Of a stretch of DNA of 64,000 nucleotides, positions 34,295 to 44,963 are shown piece by piece. Where the stretch lies: the NCBI RefSeq assembly GCF_017589495.1, contig NC_063201.1, forward strand, positions 13,059,249-13,123,248, written 5' to 3'. The notes under the pieces are model-generated. The model had not been told where the DNA came from, ran no database searches, and was given only the letters and a program-made list of their open reading frames with translations. A program made the position numbers and the translations under genes. The stretch comes from Alosa alosa. Lineage: Eukaryota; Chordata; Actinopteri; Clupeiformes; Clupeidae. Numbering within the stretch: position 1 is the stretch's first letter; each line of letters opens with the position of its first letter.

Positions 34295-34392
34295 CTGTGC
34301 TTTGTGATGCACTCAGGAGAAAACAAGATGCTGTGATCATGGCACCAAAAAGAATATAAGTCTTTGCCATGTTCACAGTGTTTCTGAAAGCC
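34295..34392 (-). CDS. Gene B signal-peptide exon
   Basis: The acceptor TTATTTCAG precedes 34,392, ATG is at 34,370-34,368, and the donor ACAG|GTAAAT leaves phase 1 (76 coding nt). The peptide MAKTYILFGAMITASCFLLS is hydrophobic with Ser/Ala-rich residues after it, as expected for a secreted protein. Structure and position match the gene C first exon, although the sequences differ. An upstream non-coding exon is implied by the acceptor but not located. Confidence 0.8.
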
Positions 34393-34848
34393 TGAAATAA
34401 ATAACATGTAAAAGACAATGACTTTGTGTAAAGAAGTTACTTGAACTGATGACAGACCATGGTAGCCATCAACATGGCTTTGCAAAAGATAGCCATCTTA
34501 GTGTACACACTGCCAGTGGCATGTTTGCCTAGATAGTAGTGTCTGAAAACATCTGTGCAACTCGAGCATCACTGCCCATCAAACCTGCAAAAACATAACC
34601 CCCGCAGTAGCCAAGAGAAGCTAAAGATTATTTATTATTACATGATCCAATATTATAATAATGTGTCAGTTTATTATTTTGTTTTATGACACTGATAACA
34701 TAGTTTGGGTATTTTACAAAGGCACGGTAAATACAACAGAAATTCCACCCATCTATAGAAGTACCCACCACTAGATACTAAAGAAGGAGGTGCAACGGAT
34801 AGAAACACTCCTTCAATCAAGTCCCAGAGTGCATCAGAGACCACCAAG

Positions 34849-34930
34849 TCTGTGTCAATCACTCCATACCAGTGAGAGGCTCACCACACACACCACTCTC
34901 CTCGACCCACATTGCCCCCTGGTTCCTTCA
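34849..34930 (+). repeat. Truncated 5' LTR remnant of Pao/BEL
   Basis: The last approximately 80 bp of the LTR, beginning tctgtgtcaatcactccata and ending ggttccttca. It matches 40,110-40,200 apart from a 20-bp gap. Upstream LTR sequence is missing, so promoter function is lost. Confidence 0.75.
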
Positions 34931-34948
34931 TGGCTTCAAACGGCTCCT
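34931..34948 (+). other. Putative primer-binding site
   Basis: TGGCTTCAAACGGCTCCT directly follows the 5' LTR end. TGG pairs with the CCA end of a tRNA, as in LTR retroelements. The cognate tRNA was not identified. Confidence 0.45.
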
Positions 34949-35073
34949 GATGGGAAACTCTCCAGTAAGCCCAAGAGCCTCCCTCATCACAGCCAAGCAG
35001 CCGAACCATTTCCTATCATGACTGATACCCTGGGACACCCGATCAACAGCCTGAAGAGGAAGAGGAGACAGCA

Positions 35074-36910
35074 GTGGAGGTTGGAGATGTAGAAAAGGAA
35101 GAGGAGACCGCCGCCGTGGATGGAGAAGTGGAGGAAGAAGAAATCACCCACAATTATGCCCAGCCCGAAGCAGCGGAGGAGCAACCAGCTCCACAACCAG
35201 GTCCACCCTCACAGGTAGAGGTGAGACTTGACAGATCTAGAGGCAAGAGGGATAAGCGTGAGTCATTACCTAGGTCAAAGAAGGCCTCCTCTTATACTTA
35301 CACTTATGCCAGTGGAAGTTCCCGAAGCTCTCATAAGAGCCACCAGATGGAGCTCACCCCTCTACAGGCAGCCATGATTGAGGAGAGGAAGAAACTTGCA
35401 CAAGATCCAGGAGGAAAAAGCCTTAGATGACCGGGCCCAAGAACTAGACAGGCAAGCACAAGCAGCGTTGAAGGAACGAGAGAGGTTGACCCGATCCATG
35501 ACGCTACAGCGACGGCTGCGTAGAGTTCAGCGAGAATTGGAAGAGGCTCGGCTAATAACCTCGTTCACCGGAGAAGTGACTACTGAACAACCACCTGCTC
35601 CATCTGCTCAGTCTAGTGTTTATAACCCCCCTCAAGGGTTGGCCCCTCTTTCCATGAGCTCAAGAGTTTTAGATGCAAGTGAACCTGTCGATCTGTTCTC
35701 AGTGCAGCGTGCTCCCTCTGCTGGTCCTCAAACATCTGCCTCCAATCCTGTTCCAGTGAATCAGCCAACCACTACTTTGTTCCAATCCTTACCTCTGGCT
35801 CTAAGTCAGCCTGTCAATACTGTGAGTCAGTCTGGGACTCGCTATCCAGTTCAAGGGAGCCACACAGTAGTCCAGACTTTTTAGTCCAGAACAGGCCGCC
35901 ACTCCCTCACCTCCTTCGTTCCACCATTTAGTGCGGACCGCACCACGTCCTGCCAAGAGTCAAAGACCCTCAGATCCAGTCCCTGAGAAACCCGCACCTA
36001 TTTCCTTGTTTAAGCCCAGTGAAAGGGCGTCAGAGGGAGCCAGCATCATGGAGCTGTTAGTGGCCACAGCTTTTGACATCCCAAAGCCAAGACTGCCTTA
36101 TTTTGAGAGTGGAAAGGAGAGTGACTTTGTTCTGCTTAATATGGCGTTGGAGAACCTGTTAGACATCCACGCTCACCTCTCTGAACAATACAAGTTCCAG
36201 GTCCTCATGGACCACTTGAGGCTGCCCAGTGCGTACAAGCTAGCCAAGTCTTATATGCACGCCTCAACTCCCTACACATCTGCTCTTGCTGCCCTTAAGG
36301 CAAAGTATGGCCAGCCACGGCAGTTGGTACAAAGTGAAATAGCCAGTATCCTCCATTCACCACCTTTTAGATTAGGAGATAGCAATGCATTCCAGGACTT
36401 TGCTCTTTCAGTACATTCATTGATCGGCATGCTGCGATCAGTTGACGGTGCAGGTGGAAGTGAGTTGCGGTGTGGCTCTCATGTCGACAGACTACTTACC
36501 AAGCTCCCCTTCACTACCGGGACAGTTTCGTTGAGCACTGTTTGAATCGTGGCATCTTGAAAGATGGCAAAGAACAAACATACACCTTGGAAGACTTCTC
36601 TGCCTGGCTCCAGGTGAAAGCCCAGGCCAAGAGTATTGCCCAACAAGTCTCAGTCCCTACTTCAATGGAGAGACGAGAAGCAGTCCAAAAGATCCAGGGG
36701 AGAAAGGGGACACCTACCACTATGTACCTGAGCAATACAGCCACGGTGGAAAGCCAGCCTTGTGTCCAACAGGGCCACAGAAAGAGGATTACCATCTTTG
36801 GTAAACCCAAGTTCCAACCTTTCTGTCCATACTGTAACAACAACGACCACTTCCTGGGAACCTGTCCAAAAGTGAAGGAGTTCAGCCCATCAGAATTGAA
36901 TTGATCAGAA
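35074..36910 (+). pseudogene. Pao/BEL gag region, frameshifted
   Basis: An acidic start (35,074-35,430) is followed, one frame over, by a coiled-coil stretch (EEKALDDRAQELDRQAQAAL), then a Pro/Ser-rich linker. A capsid-like DUF1759 segment (35,931-36,545; GQPRQLVQSEIASIL, SHVDRLLTKLP) comes next. The end lies in a further frame and includes a zinc knuckle spaced C-x2-C-x4-H-x4-C near 36,825. At least three frame changes or stops interrupt it. Confidence 0.75.
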
Positions 36911-36911
36911 C

Positions 36912-37296
36912 ATGGATAGAGAAGATGATCGTTGCTACAGATGTGCCCCCTGCCATAAGCCAGATAAATGCACCCTCAAAAAGCCTTGCAACACCTGCAA
37001 AGAGCTGCATCTCACCATCCTGCATGGCATCGCACATCAACTCTCCACCAGCTCACAAAGCCCTGGCAACTCTGCTACGGCAGACATTCTCAATGTGCTC
37101 GTCCGTGCACCCTGTGCCGAAGACACACTGTACATCGATCAGCCAAACCGATCTCCTCGTGTGATGTTGAAGGTAGTTCCAGTCTTCCTAATCAATGGCC
37201 GGCAGAGGCTGCAAACTTATGCCATACTTGATGATGGCTCAGAGAGAACGATCATTCTGACTTCAGCAGCGTCCCAGCCACAGCGCCATAGGCCAT
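36912..37296 (+). pseudogene. Pao/BEL pol start and clipped protease
   Basis: A Cys-rich segment (CYRCAPCHKPDKC, CNTCKELH) leads into a retropepsin-like start with ILDDGSERTII, where Asp-Asp-Gly-Ser stands at the usual D-S/T-G site. The domain is cut off at about 37,296, where the inverted duplication begins. The rest of the protease and the whole reverse transcriptase are absent. Confidence 0.7.
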
Positions 37297-37597
37297 AGTC
37301 TGATGCTTGGGAGGACAGACAGTTCACTTTCCCACTTCAGCCACTGATCAGCCAGTTCGGATGGAGTGATGGGGTCATCCCAGCCTTGTTTGGTTTTCCA
37401 CAAATCCTGTACCGCACTCCAGTCAGTCAGTATGATCCATTAAGATACATCTTACCTTATACCACCCAGGCCAAAGTGCTGGTACAGGATTTGTGGAAAA
37501 CCAAACAAGGCTGGGATGACCCCATCACTCCATCCGAACTGGCTGATCAGTGGCTGAAGTGGGAAAGTGAACTGTCTGTCCTCCCAAGCATCAGACT
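37297..37597. repeat. Perfect 117-bp fold-back at the RT deletion
   Basis: 37,297-37,413 is the exact reverse complement of 37,481-37,597, with a 67-bp loop. The right arm is the genuine coding sequence leading into RNase H. The left arm is an inverted copy occupying the site of the missing reverse transcriptase. I saw no mismatch over the 117 bp. Confidence 0.92.
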
Positions 37598-39348
37598 GCC
37601 TCGCTGTTATGTGCCCCCTTGTGCCGACCAGTCGGATGTGTGCCGAGAGCTTCATGTCTTCTGTGATGCTGCAGAACGGGCCTATGGCACTGTGGCTTAC
37701 TTACGTGTCCATGACGACCAGAATCACATTCACGTGGCCTTCATCATGGCCCGCTCCCGAGTGTCACCAAAGAGACAGTTGTCGATGCCCCGACTCGAAT
37801 TGAGTGCTGCCTTATTAGGGGCACAGTTAGCCACTACCTTGAGGTGTGAACTCTCCTTACCCTTGGCCCGAACCATCCTTTGGAGCGATTCCACCACAGT
37901 GCTGACTTGGTTGAAATCCGAGTCATGCCACTACAAGGTTTTTGTCGGCACCCGGATCGCAGAGATCCAGGAACTCACAGACTCTGATGACTGGAGGTAC
38001 GTTGACAGTCCAAACAACCCAGCAGATGCCCTGACCCGAGGCAAGAAACTGTGTGACTTGGCTCAACCCAACTGCTGGACGACGGGGCCGCTCTTCCTGC
38101 AGAAGCCTGAAAATTGCTGGCCTGTTGCACCTGATGTTGCCCACTCATCACCACCCGCAGACAGCACTGAATTGAAGAAAGCTGCAGATGTTGGGCTGAT
38201 GAGAGTAGGAGGAAGGTTACGTCGAGCCCAGGACCTGGATCCCGACGTTATTCACCCAATTATCCTGGACCCGAAGCATCCAACTACACAGCTCATCATT
38301 AAGGACTATGATGAGTCCTTGCTGCATCCGGGCCCAGAAAGGGTCTTTGGAGAATTGAGACGCAGGTATTGGATCGTAGGAGGAAGACCAGCCATCCGTA
38401 AACATCAGCACAGCTGTAGGGAGTGTCAAAGATGGAAATCCTCTCCTGAAGTGCCAAAAATGGCCGATCTACCACCAGCGAGGCCGCGTCTTTTCAAACC
38501 ACCATTCTGGTCCACTGGTGTAGACTGCTTCGGACCTTTTATCATCCACCATGGCCGTAGAACAGAGAAGCGATGGGGAATCATCTTTAAGTGCTTAACT
38601 ACTCGTTGCTTGCATCTTGACCTGCTGGGAAGTCTGGATGTTGATGCCTTTCTCCTAGCTCTCCGTCGTTTCATATCACGTCGTGGCCAGCCCGTTGAGA
38701 TCTGGGCAGATAGAGGAACGAACTTCCGCGCCGGGGACAGAGAGCTGAGGGAATGCTTCCAGGCGATGGAACCCAAGCTTCAGGAACACTTGGCCAATCA
38801 ACAGATTTCATTCAACTTCAATCCACCAGGGGCTCCACACTGGTGGAGTCTGGGAGCGTGAAATCCGATCAATAAAGACTGCCTTGCGAGTGATTCTGGG
38901 AAAGCAAACCACTTCCGAAGCTGTCCTCCAAACTGTTTTGATCGAGGTAGAAGGCATCATGAATTCAAAGCCTCTAGGCTATCTTTCCTTAAACGCCGCT
39001 GATCCTGATCCAGTCACTCCCAATTTGCTCCTGATTTGGCGGCGGGATGCCTCTCTACCACAAGCCATGTTTGCCAACAGTAAGCTCCTTGGGCGAAGAA
39101 AGTGGCGTCATAGCCAGATGTTGGCTGACCACTTCTGGACGCGGTTCATTCGTGACTACTTGCCTAACCTACAACCCAGAGGAAAGTGGCTGAAGGAAGT
39201 CCAGAATCTGGAAGTAGGGAGGAATGTTCTGATTCTTGACCCACAACTGCCTCGGGCCTCTTGGCCGACAGGGCGTGTCACAGCTGTCACGGCCGGTAGA
39301 GATGGGCGTGTCCGATCCGCTGATGTCCAAGTCGGCAGTCAGACTTGA
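37412..39348 (+). pseudogene. Pao/BEL RNase H, integrase and DUF5641 region
   Basis: A 491-codon frame (37,386-38,861) holds a connection segment, RNase H with acidic residues in order (VFCDA, PRLELSA, WSDSTTV, NPADALTR), a zinc-binding H...C-R-E-C segment and an integrase core with Asp in GVDCFGP and WADRGTNF. A one-base frameshift near 38,843 precedes the third catalytic residue. The frame resumes at 38,884 through the C-terminal DUF5641-like segment (HFWTRFIRDYLPNLQPRGKW) to the stop near 39,348. Confidence 0.85.
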
Positions 39349-40200
39349 CCAGTGTCACGTCTGATGATACTTCCTGAGCTGACTGATGACTGAGTCTTTT
39401 TCCGGGAGGAATTGACTCCAATTCCAGGGCGGCTATGAAAAGACTCCCTAAGTTTATATATATGTTTATTATTAATATATCGTTTCTTATTCTTTAATGT
39501 ACATTTCATTTTTAACCGGCACAAAGTCCTTGGAGAAGAAAGTGCTGCAAAGAAATTGCAGGATTCTATGGCTGTCACCAAACCACGCCCAGTTTACCTG
39601 CTGGGAAACCCCGTAGCTCCAGAGCAGGGGCTCAGACTAGATAAATTGTTTGCTCGCCCTGCATTCACTCTTTTGTTCATCAACCCAGCACTCCAGTGTG
39701 TCCTGTGTCGTGTGCGTCTTTTGAGTTAACGTAAGTCATCATTTAATGACCTTAACTTTGACTTTTGTGATGTTTATGAGTTAGCTCTGCCAGCCCATAT
39801 TGTGTAAAGTTAAGGTCTTTGTTTGTTGGTTCAATGTGTTTGTGTTTGAGCCCCATGTGAGAGATGGGATGATGCTGGTTGATTTGGGATGTCAAGTATT
39901 GTTTAGTTGTACCTTATATAGCCATATGATTTAGTTTATTGTTTAAATGTTAATTGTTTGTTTGTGAGTTGGGATCTGTACTGATTTCTCCCTTCTCTGT
40001 TTATTTCCTGCAGCACACACATACAAAACCCAGTGAAGAACAAAGAACTAAATGGGAAATCAAAATAAACTGCTTGTGTTGCACTGAAACCCTGCCATCT
40101 CTGTGTCAATCACTCCATACCAGTGAGCTTTCTAACCGGGGCTCTGCCTGCTCACCACACTCACTCTCCTCGACCCACATCGCCCCCTACAGTTCCTTCA
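39349..40200 (+). repeat. Pao/BEL 3' untranslated region and 3' LTR
   Basis: Non-coding sequence after the pol stop. The end (40,110-40,200) matches the 5' LTR remnant and gives the right LTR border. An AATAAA lies at about 40,065. The LTR start cannot be fixed because its 5' partner is truncated. Confidence 0.6.
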
Positions 40201-42900
40201 GGTGTTATGTTAGCTAAGCTGCAGTTGCCCATCTACAAGGATACAAGGATGTTTATTTGTCACATACAGAGATTTACAGGTGCAAAACTGTGAGCGAGCT
40301 GTTGGTGAGCTATCAAGCTAATGCTAACATTGGCTAGCAAGCTAATGTTCGCTAATGCTAAGCTAGCTAGCTAGCTACCTTGGCAAACAAGCTGGTTTAC
40401 ATTAGCTAGCTAAGTATTTGTAAATTAAGTATTATATACCAGCTCTATGTGCTTCAACTTACCGATCTCTTCTATTGGTGTCTGTACATTTCATTTTGGT
40501 CGCCATCGCCGGCTTCAGATGTCCAGAGCAGGCTAGTGTCCAGCCCTTAGCTCTGTGTCCAGGCTACAGAGCTAAGAGGTGGGATTTGATTGGTCCGTCT
40601 GTGTTCATTCAGAGTTTTGACTGGATATTGAATCTACTGGAGATAGAACCCTATTATCCCAACTCGGTTTATGTTTTGTGAGATGGAACCTTTTTATTTT
40701 ATTAATAACTGACTAAAAAATATTTTTGATACAAAAATAACATCACACAGGCATTAACCACCTAATGGATCAGATTATGTCAAAAACTCAATTTCGACCA
40801 AAAGTGGAGATAGAACCTTAATAATTCTAAGCTCACGAGGTGTTATTTCTCGCCGTCGAATAATGACACTGACATCTGCAAGGAAATACTTACTGTGCTT
40901 TTGCCATAAGCCAAATATGAATAACAAAGCAAAGAAACAACTGCTTTGTTTCCCAATCAGGTGTGGTAGGTACAGTGTAAGGTCAAAATGATCAAAGCAG
41001 ACACTTTAATCCAAATCAACCGCAAGCAACATGGAATGCAATGCAAGCAACCAACTGTCAGGCAGTGACATTACCACTTCTCCACCAAACCACACATTTC
41101 CTTTATACTGTAGCTAACCTTTGTGAAAGAAATACACATCCCCAAAACAGCAGTAAAGACTGTTTTGACTGGAAAATAGTGGAAAAAAAACACACCCTTT
41201 CAGCCTTGTGTGTTGGGAACTGGCACTCCTCCAGATATGAGCCATCTGGACCTATACACTAACATTAATGTAATTGCACGTTAAGTCACGTTTAGCCTAC
41301 CTCCAGAACTACTTTTGCTATTTTGCAACATCGACACCAAAAGCAGCGTGCATAAATTGGCTACAGTTTAACATACTTACATTGACTGGTATACTGATAG
41401 TTCTCGCTCCTAAAGCCTGAGAAATTCAGAAGAGCTGGATGTGAAGAAAGCAGCGCTTACTTACACCCTTCCCATATCTAGATATCTGGTAACAAGGTAG
41501 GCTATAAGGGAATCACGCTGCTTTTTGCAAGGCATCGTTACTCAGTTCTAAACCCAAACTCCAATATCTTGGCTGTGTGGTTTCAGAGGAACTCAATAAA
41601 TTATGCCTGGGAGGGGTCTTAATAGAAAGCATATTGATTCGAACCAGTGTGAGCATACACCTGTAAATATACAGTTAATTTAAAGTTCTCCTTTTCATCG
41701 AGTCTAGACTACAGAACGACATTAAATTAGAACTAATCTGACTGCTCTTTTTAGCACTGCCTACTGTATATTCCACATTACTGAGTAGCATACAGAGCTT
41801 TGTTGCCTCTTGGTCTTAAACAGCTGGATAAAATCAGTAGGCTATGAGACACACTGTCATTAGTCTTTTTTATGTTAAAGTGAGCATCATACTGTAGTTC
41901 ACGTTATGCTTAGAGCATGGAAAATGACCAAAGACCTTTTTAAAATCCATTTTATTTGAGGAGGTGAGGTAGAACTTGGTTGCTAAATATATTTGACAAC
42001 CCTTGTCCATTAATACAAGGGGCATCGTTCATGCCTAAGGCTTGTCATTCTTCAGTGTAGGTGGACTGATTATTCGGAAATAACCCTCTGTACCCACAGG
42101 TTACTTCAGAAATTCTGTTTAATCAATGTCATAAGCGAGACATCATCATGTTTGTGTTCCATTAAGGGAGAGAGAGAGAGAGAGAGAGAGATGTCTCCCT
42201 TCATGCCATAAATCTGGTGATAAAGCCCTGAAGCAGTCGGTTTCACAATCATTCCCAGTTGCACTGTTTTTCCTCAAATTACACACACACACATCTGCAT
42301 GCACACAGCCCACACCTCCTGGTGAACTTAAGAAGTCACAGCCCGCTCCAGAGTTTGTGGAGAGAGACTCCACAAGAGTTTCTCTCACACAGCTCTTAAT
42401 CCACCAGCTCAGTCTACCATTTCTAAACAAAGGGAATAGTGTCAAAGTGAAGGTAGAAAACACTGTAGACTGCTGCTGTAAAAATGCACAAAGAGAGCAT
42501 GGCTTCGGGGTTGTATCTGTGATGGGTTCGTTTTCGAGGGGCTAATTACAGTACAGATGTTGCCTGTAGGATGCCAGTTTGATGAGGAATGACAAATTCA
42601 AGGCCTGAGGACCGTCTCTATCAGATCTCATAGCTGAAAACATAAAAATGCTATACTTTGGTTTGCTTGGGTTTGGCCTGGTGGACATTTTGCTATTTAC
42701 ACGCAGGTGCTAGAAATGAGCACAGGAGCTCAGTGCTGATGCCTAAAACACGTCTGTACCTGTCAGGAAAACATGGGAGGATCCTCCATCAGGTGCACAT
42801 CCCATTTCACGGCAGTGTAAACCTGTCAGGTATAGCTCAGCGGTGCATCACGTGGTACGAAAGGGTATTGCGTTTTCAATAAATTCATACTTCATACTAC
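40201..42900. other. Intergenic, repeats only
   Basis: Non-coding region between the Pao element and further repeats downstream of gene A. It contains a gctagctagc/ctaatgcta-rich patch (40,310-40,410) and a GA microsatellite at 42,167-42,190. Open frames of 60-105 codons show no domain or splice context. No exon recognised. Confidence 0.4.
42167..42190. repeat. (GA)n microsatellite
   Basis: About 12 uninterrupted ga/ag dinucleotides. Confidence 0.9.
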
Positions 42901-42924
42901 ATTCATTCATAAATTCATACAAAT

Positions 42925-44119
42925 CAGACATTTCTCGTAAAAAAAACAGCACCAGCTGAAATTCAACTTTAAGATAGTGTCACATTGTCAATATTATGTT
43001 GATCTTTGATATCAAAAATACTTGATACAACAATACTATGTCATTTCCAATCAGCAATGGCCATACTCCAGTTTAGAGTAATGTCATGTACATTTTAACT
43101 GTTTTTCTCCAATCTTTACAAAAGTACCAAAAAAACTAACTGACATGCAGGCACACACAGTTATGTGTGTGCCTGCATATTGTGTGCAAACAATAAAAAT
43201 CAATCTGTGCAAATGGATAGTTCTGTGCCAACAACAGCGCTCAGTTAATGTGCAAATAGATCATTCTGTGCAAAAAATACCACTCAGTTGAAAAATATAA
43301 GATAAAATGAGGACGTGACAGCATTCTTGATTCTGTATTTTTCTTTAATTCTTTTTTTTTTTTATATCAAGCATCAGATCAATCAGCATCAAATGTATAA
43401 ACGACTCACAAGATGAAATTGTCCTTACTCATTTTCAGACTTCCACAAATTCCAAACCTATAAGGGGTGTTCACACCAGGAGCAATAACTATAAAGATAA
43501 CTGTAACTATGATACAAGCGTCCACACTAACCAACAATAAGAAAAGTCTATCCTTATGTTGATGAATGTGATACCTAAAATTTGATGGATTCTGATTGAC
43601 TGTCAGCTTTTTATTGATCTTAATCACTCTGAAACAATGATGTTGTTCTTCATGTCTTTACAGTTATATTATATGTGTGGGACATTGTCATTAGATAGCA
43701 ATACTTCTTTCCCCTTATCGTTATAGTTATTGTTTTTTGGTGCGAACAGCCCTTTAACATTTAAGTCCTAATGACAACTGCTTGTAATGGTTTTGTTCAA
43801 GTTGACATTTTATTTGATAAATTCATACAAATTTTGTTGATACAACGTTATGTTATTACATCTAGGTTGAATGTGGTAACAGTCAGGAAATTATGGCAAC
43901 AGTCACACGTCAGACATTTCTCGTAAAAAAAAACAGCACCAGCTGAAATTCAACTTTAAGATAGTGTCACTTTGTCAATATTATGTTGATCTTTGATATC
44001 AAAAATACTTGATACAACAATACTATGTCATTTCCAATCAGCAATGGCCATACTCCAGTTTAGAGTAATGTGTATTCATGTACATTTTAACTGTTTTGCT
44101 CAAATCTTTACAAAAGTAC
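42925..44119. repeat. Pair of direct repeats of about 205 bp
   Basis: The sequence cagacatttctcgtaaaa then cagcaccagctgaaattcaac through tactccagtttagagtaatg occurs at about 42,925-43,128 and again at 43,913-44,119, with only a few differences. The 785 bp between them include a MITE (43,462-43,756). Either a local duplication or two ends of a larger element; no coding content or tRNA-primer site links them. Confidence 0.8.
43462..43756. mobile_element. MITE with imperfect inverted termini
   Basis: aaggggtgttcacacc and (inverted) aaagggctgttcgcacc at the ends, followed inward by caataactata on both sides. About 295 bp, non-coding. The terminal motif with repeated ataactataa is common in fish hAT-type MITEs. 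Target-site duplication not resolved. Confidence 0.7.
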
Positions 44120-44321
44120 TTTTTATGTTCCAGATAACCACAAAAATTACAATAGCACAGTTATGGAACGCTGTCAGTGCAAAGTGAAGACAGCTAACAC
44201 TTTGGAGACACTAGGAAAAGCTCTATAAAATTACATTCGTAAATTGTTTTAAACATGAGTTTACCATCATGCTTGCCACTGTTAGAGTTGAATGGTGATG
44301 AATAGCCTTTCATGATGTTTT

Positions 44322-44327
44322 TTTATT
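44322..44327 (-). promoter_or_regulatory. Candidate polyadenylation signal for gene A
   Basis: AATAAA on the minus strand about 465 nt past the gene A stop codon. Plausible spacing, low specificity. Confidence 0.3.
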
Positions 44328-44416
44328 ATTATTATTTGTTTAACAGCTTAGAGATCCAACATCTTGTTGGTGCAGAAGTAGGTGTAGATGTGGAAAAATA
44401 TTTACTTGTCACTTAC

Positions 44417-44629
44417 AGGGAAGCTACACCAGGCGCGTAACTGAAGCGTTCCGTTCGTGACACGTAAAATCCATTTTAGAAGAATGGTCTATTTTTCTTT
44501 TACGTACAGTACGCGCCACTATCACGTATGGTGTAGCTACTTCCATTGATTATAGTGGAAGCTAATTGTTGCAGCAGACCCAACACGAACAGAATACTTC
44601 AGTTACATGCCTGGTGTAGCTTAGCCCTT
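44417..44629. mobile_element. MITE in gene A 3' region
   Basis: The left end agggaagctacaccaggcgc and inverted right end agggctaagctacaccaggc are similar and continue into gtaactgaag on both sides. About 213 bp. If the gene A polyadenylation site is the one at 44,322, this MITE is inside the 3' UTR. Confidence 0.75.
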
Positions 44630-44790
44630 AGACATGTGCAGTAAAAATTCCCATGGTCCCAATAAATGGTTCACTAAAAATGACCAATCAAAACTATACA
44701 TACTTGGTACTGCACCACTTGTAACAGTATTTAGATAAGCTCTATAACAAAATGTGTGTGAGTCCTCAAATTATTTTCATTCTTTTCCCA

Positions 44791-44963
44791 TTAACGCGCC
44801 TTCACACAATGAGCCTCGCAGTCTGTTTTGGTTTCGAAACGGTTTCCGTTGCCATCACACCCACCATACCAGAATTGGAGGCATTCATTTTGCACTGTGT
44901 CGTAATACCACTTCAGAGCATACTCTCGACAGCTACCCTCATCTTGCCTGAGGTTGCACACGT
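44791..44963 (-). CDS. Gene A Kunitz domain 2 and stop
   Basis: The acceptor TTTGCAG precedes 44,963. The exon encodes a full Kunitz domain with six Cys and the W-Y-Y and FWYGGC signatures, ending HCVKAR and TAA (44,793-44,791). The residue after the second Cys (P1) is Arg, but P1' is Glu, unlike the small residue of strong trypsin inhibitors. The DEGSCREY pattern is like that of the alpha-3(VI) Kunitz, which is not a good protease inhibitor. It joins Kunitz 1 in phase across a 9.2-kb intron. Confidence 0.9.

Larger units (their letters stand above)
8678..34392 (-). pseudogene. Gene B: vWA-array collagen VI-like gene, probably decaying
   Basis: This gene resembles the N-terminal part of collagen alpha-4/5/6(VI), secreted matrix chains that start with seven vWA domains. 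It has a signal-peptide exon (34,370-34,295) and seven vWA exons: 34,157-33,549, 33,318-32,737, 32,235-31,681, 31,353-30,740, 30,621-30,057, 29,955-29,396 and 28,365-27,791. An eighth vWA exon ends in a stop (9,249-8,678). Most introns are phase 1. No Gly-X-Y exon was found between vWA7 and the stop. vWA3 has an in-frame TGA, vWA4 has two frameshifts, and vWA5 and vWA6 have one each; the vWA5 acceptor is AA instead of AG. vWA1, 2, 7 and 8 are open. The upstream UTR exon joins at the acceptor before 34,392. I infer a pseudogene in progress; recurrent assembly indels are the alternative. The vWA7 to vWA8 junction is uncertain because the phases disagree. Confidence 0.7.
34849..40200 (+). mobile_element. 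Pao/BEL LTR retrotransposon, defective
   Basis: A plus-strand retroelement between genes A and B. In order it has a truncated 5' LTR end, a TGG-type primer site, gag with coiled coil and a CCHC knuckle, a partial protease, RNase H, integrase and the DUF5641-type C-terminus, and a 3' LTR. RNase H directly following a clipped protease, integrase last, and the domain style identify Pao/BEL. The reverse-transcriptase core is deleted and several frameshifts break gag and pol, so it cannot be autonomous. The opposite orientation to the collagen genes is typical for a tolerated intergenic insertion. No target-site duplication can be given because the 5' LTR is truncated. Confidence 0.88.

Noticed and set aside
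36514..36850. Minus-strand frames of 109 and 62 codons
   Set aside because: Antisense to the Pao/BEL gag sequence and without any domain.
40310..40410. GCTAGC-rich patch as a regulatory element
   Set aside because: Simple degenerate repetition of gctag/ctaatgct, common in fish intergenic DNA; nothing specific supports function.
42825..42875. tRNA-like patch tagctcagcgg ... ggtacgaaagg
   Set aside because: A-box is imperfect, B-box departs from consensus and there is no cloverleaf pairing; too weak for tRNA or SINE.
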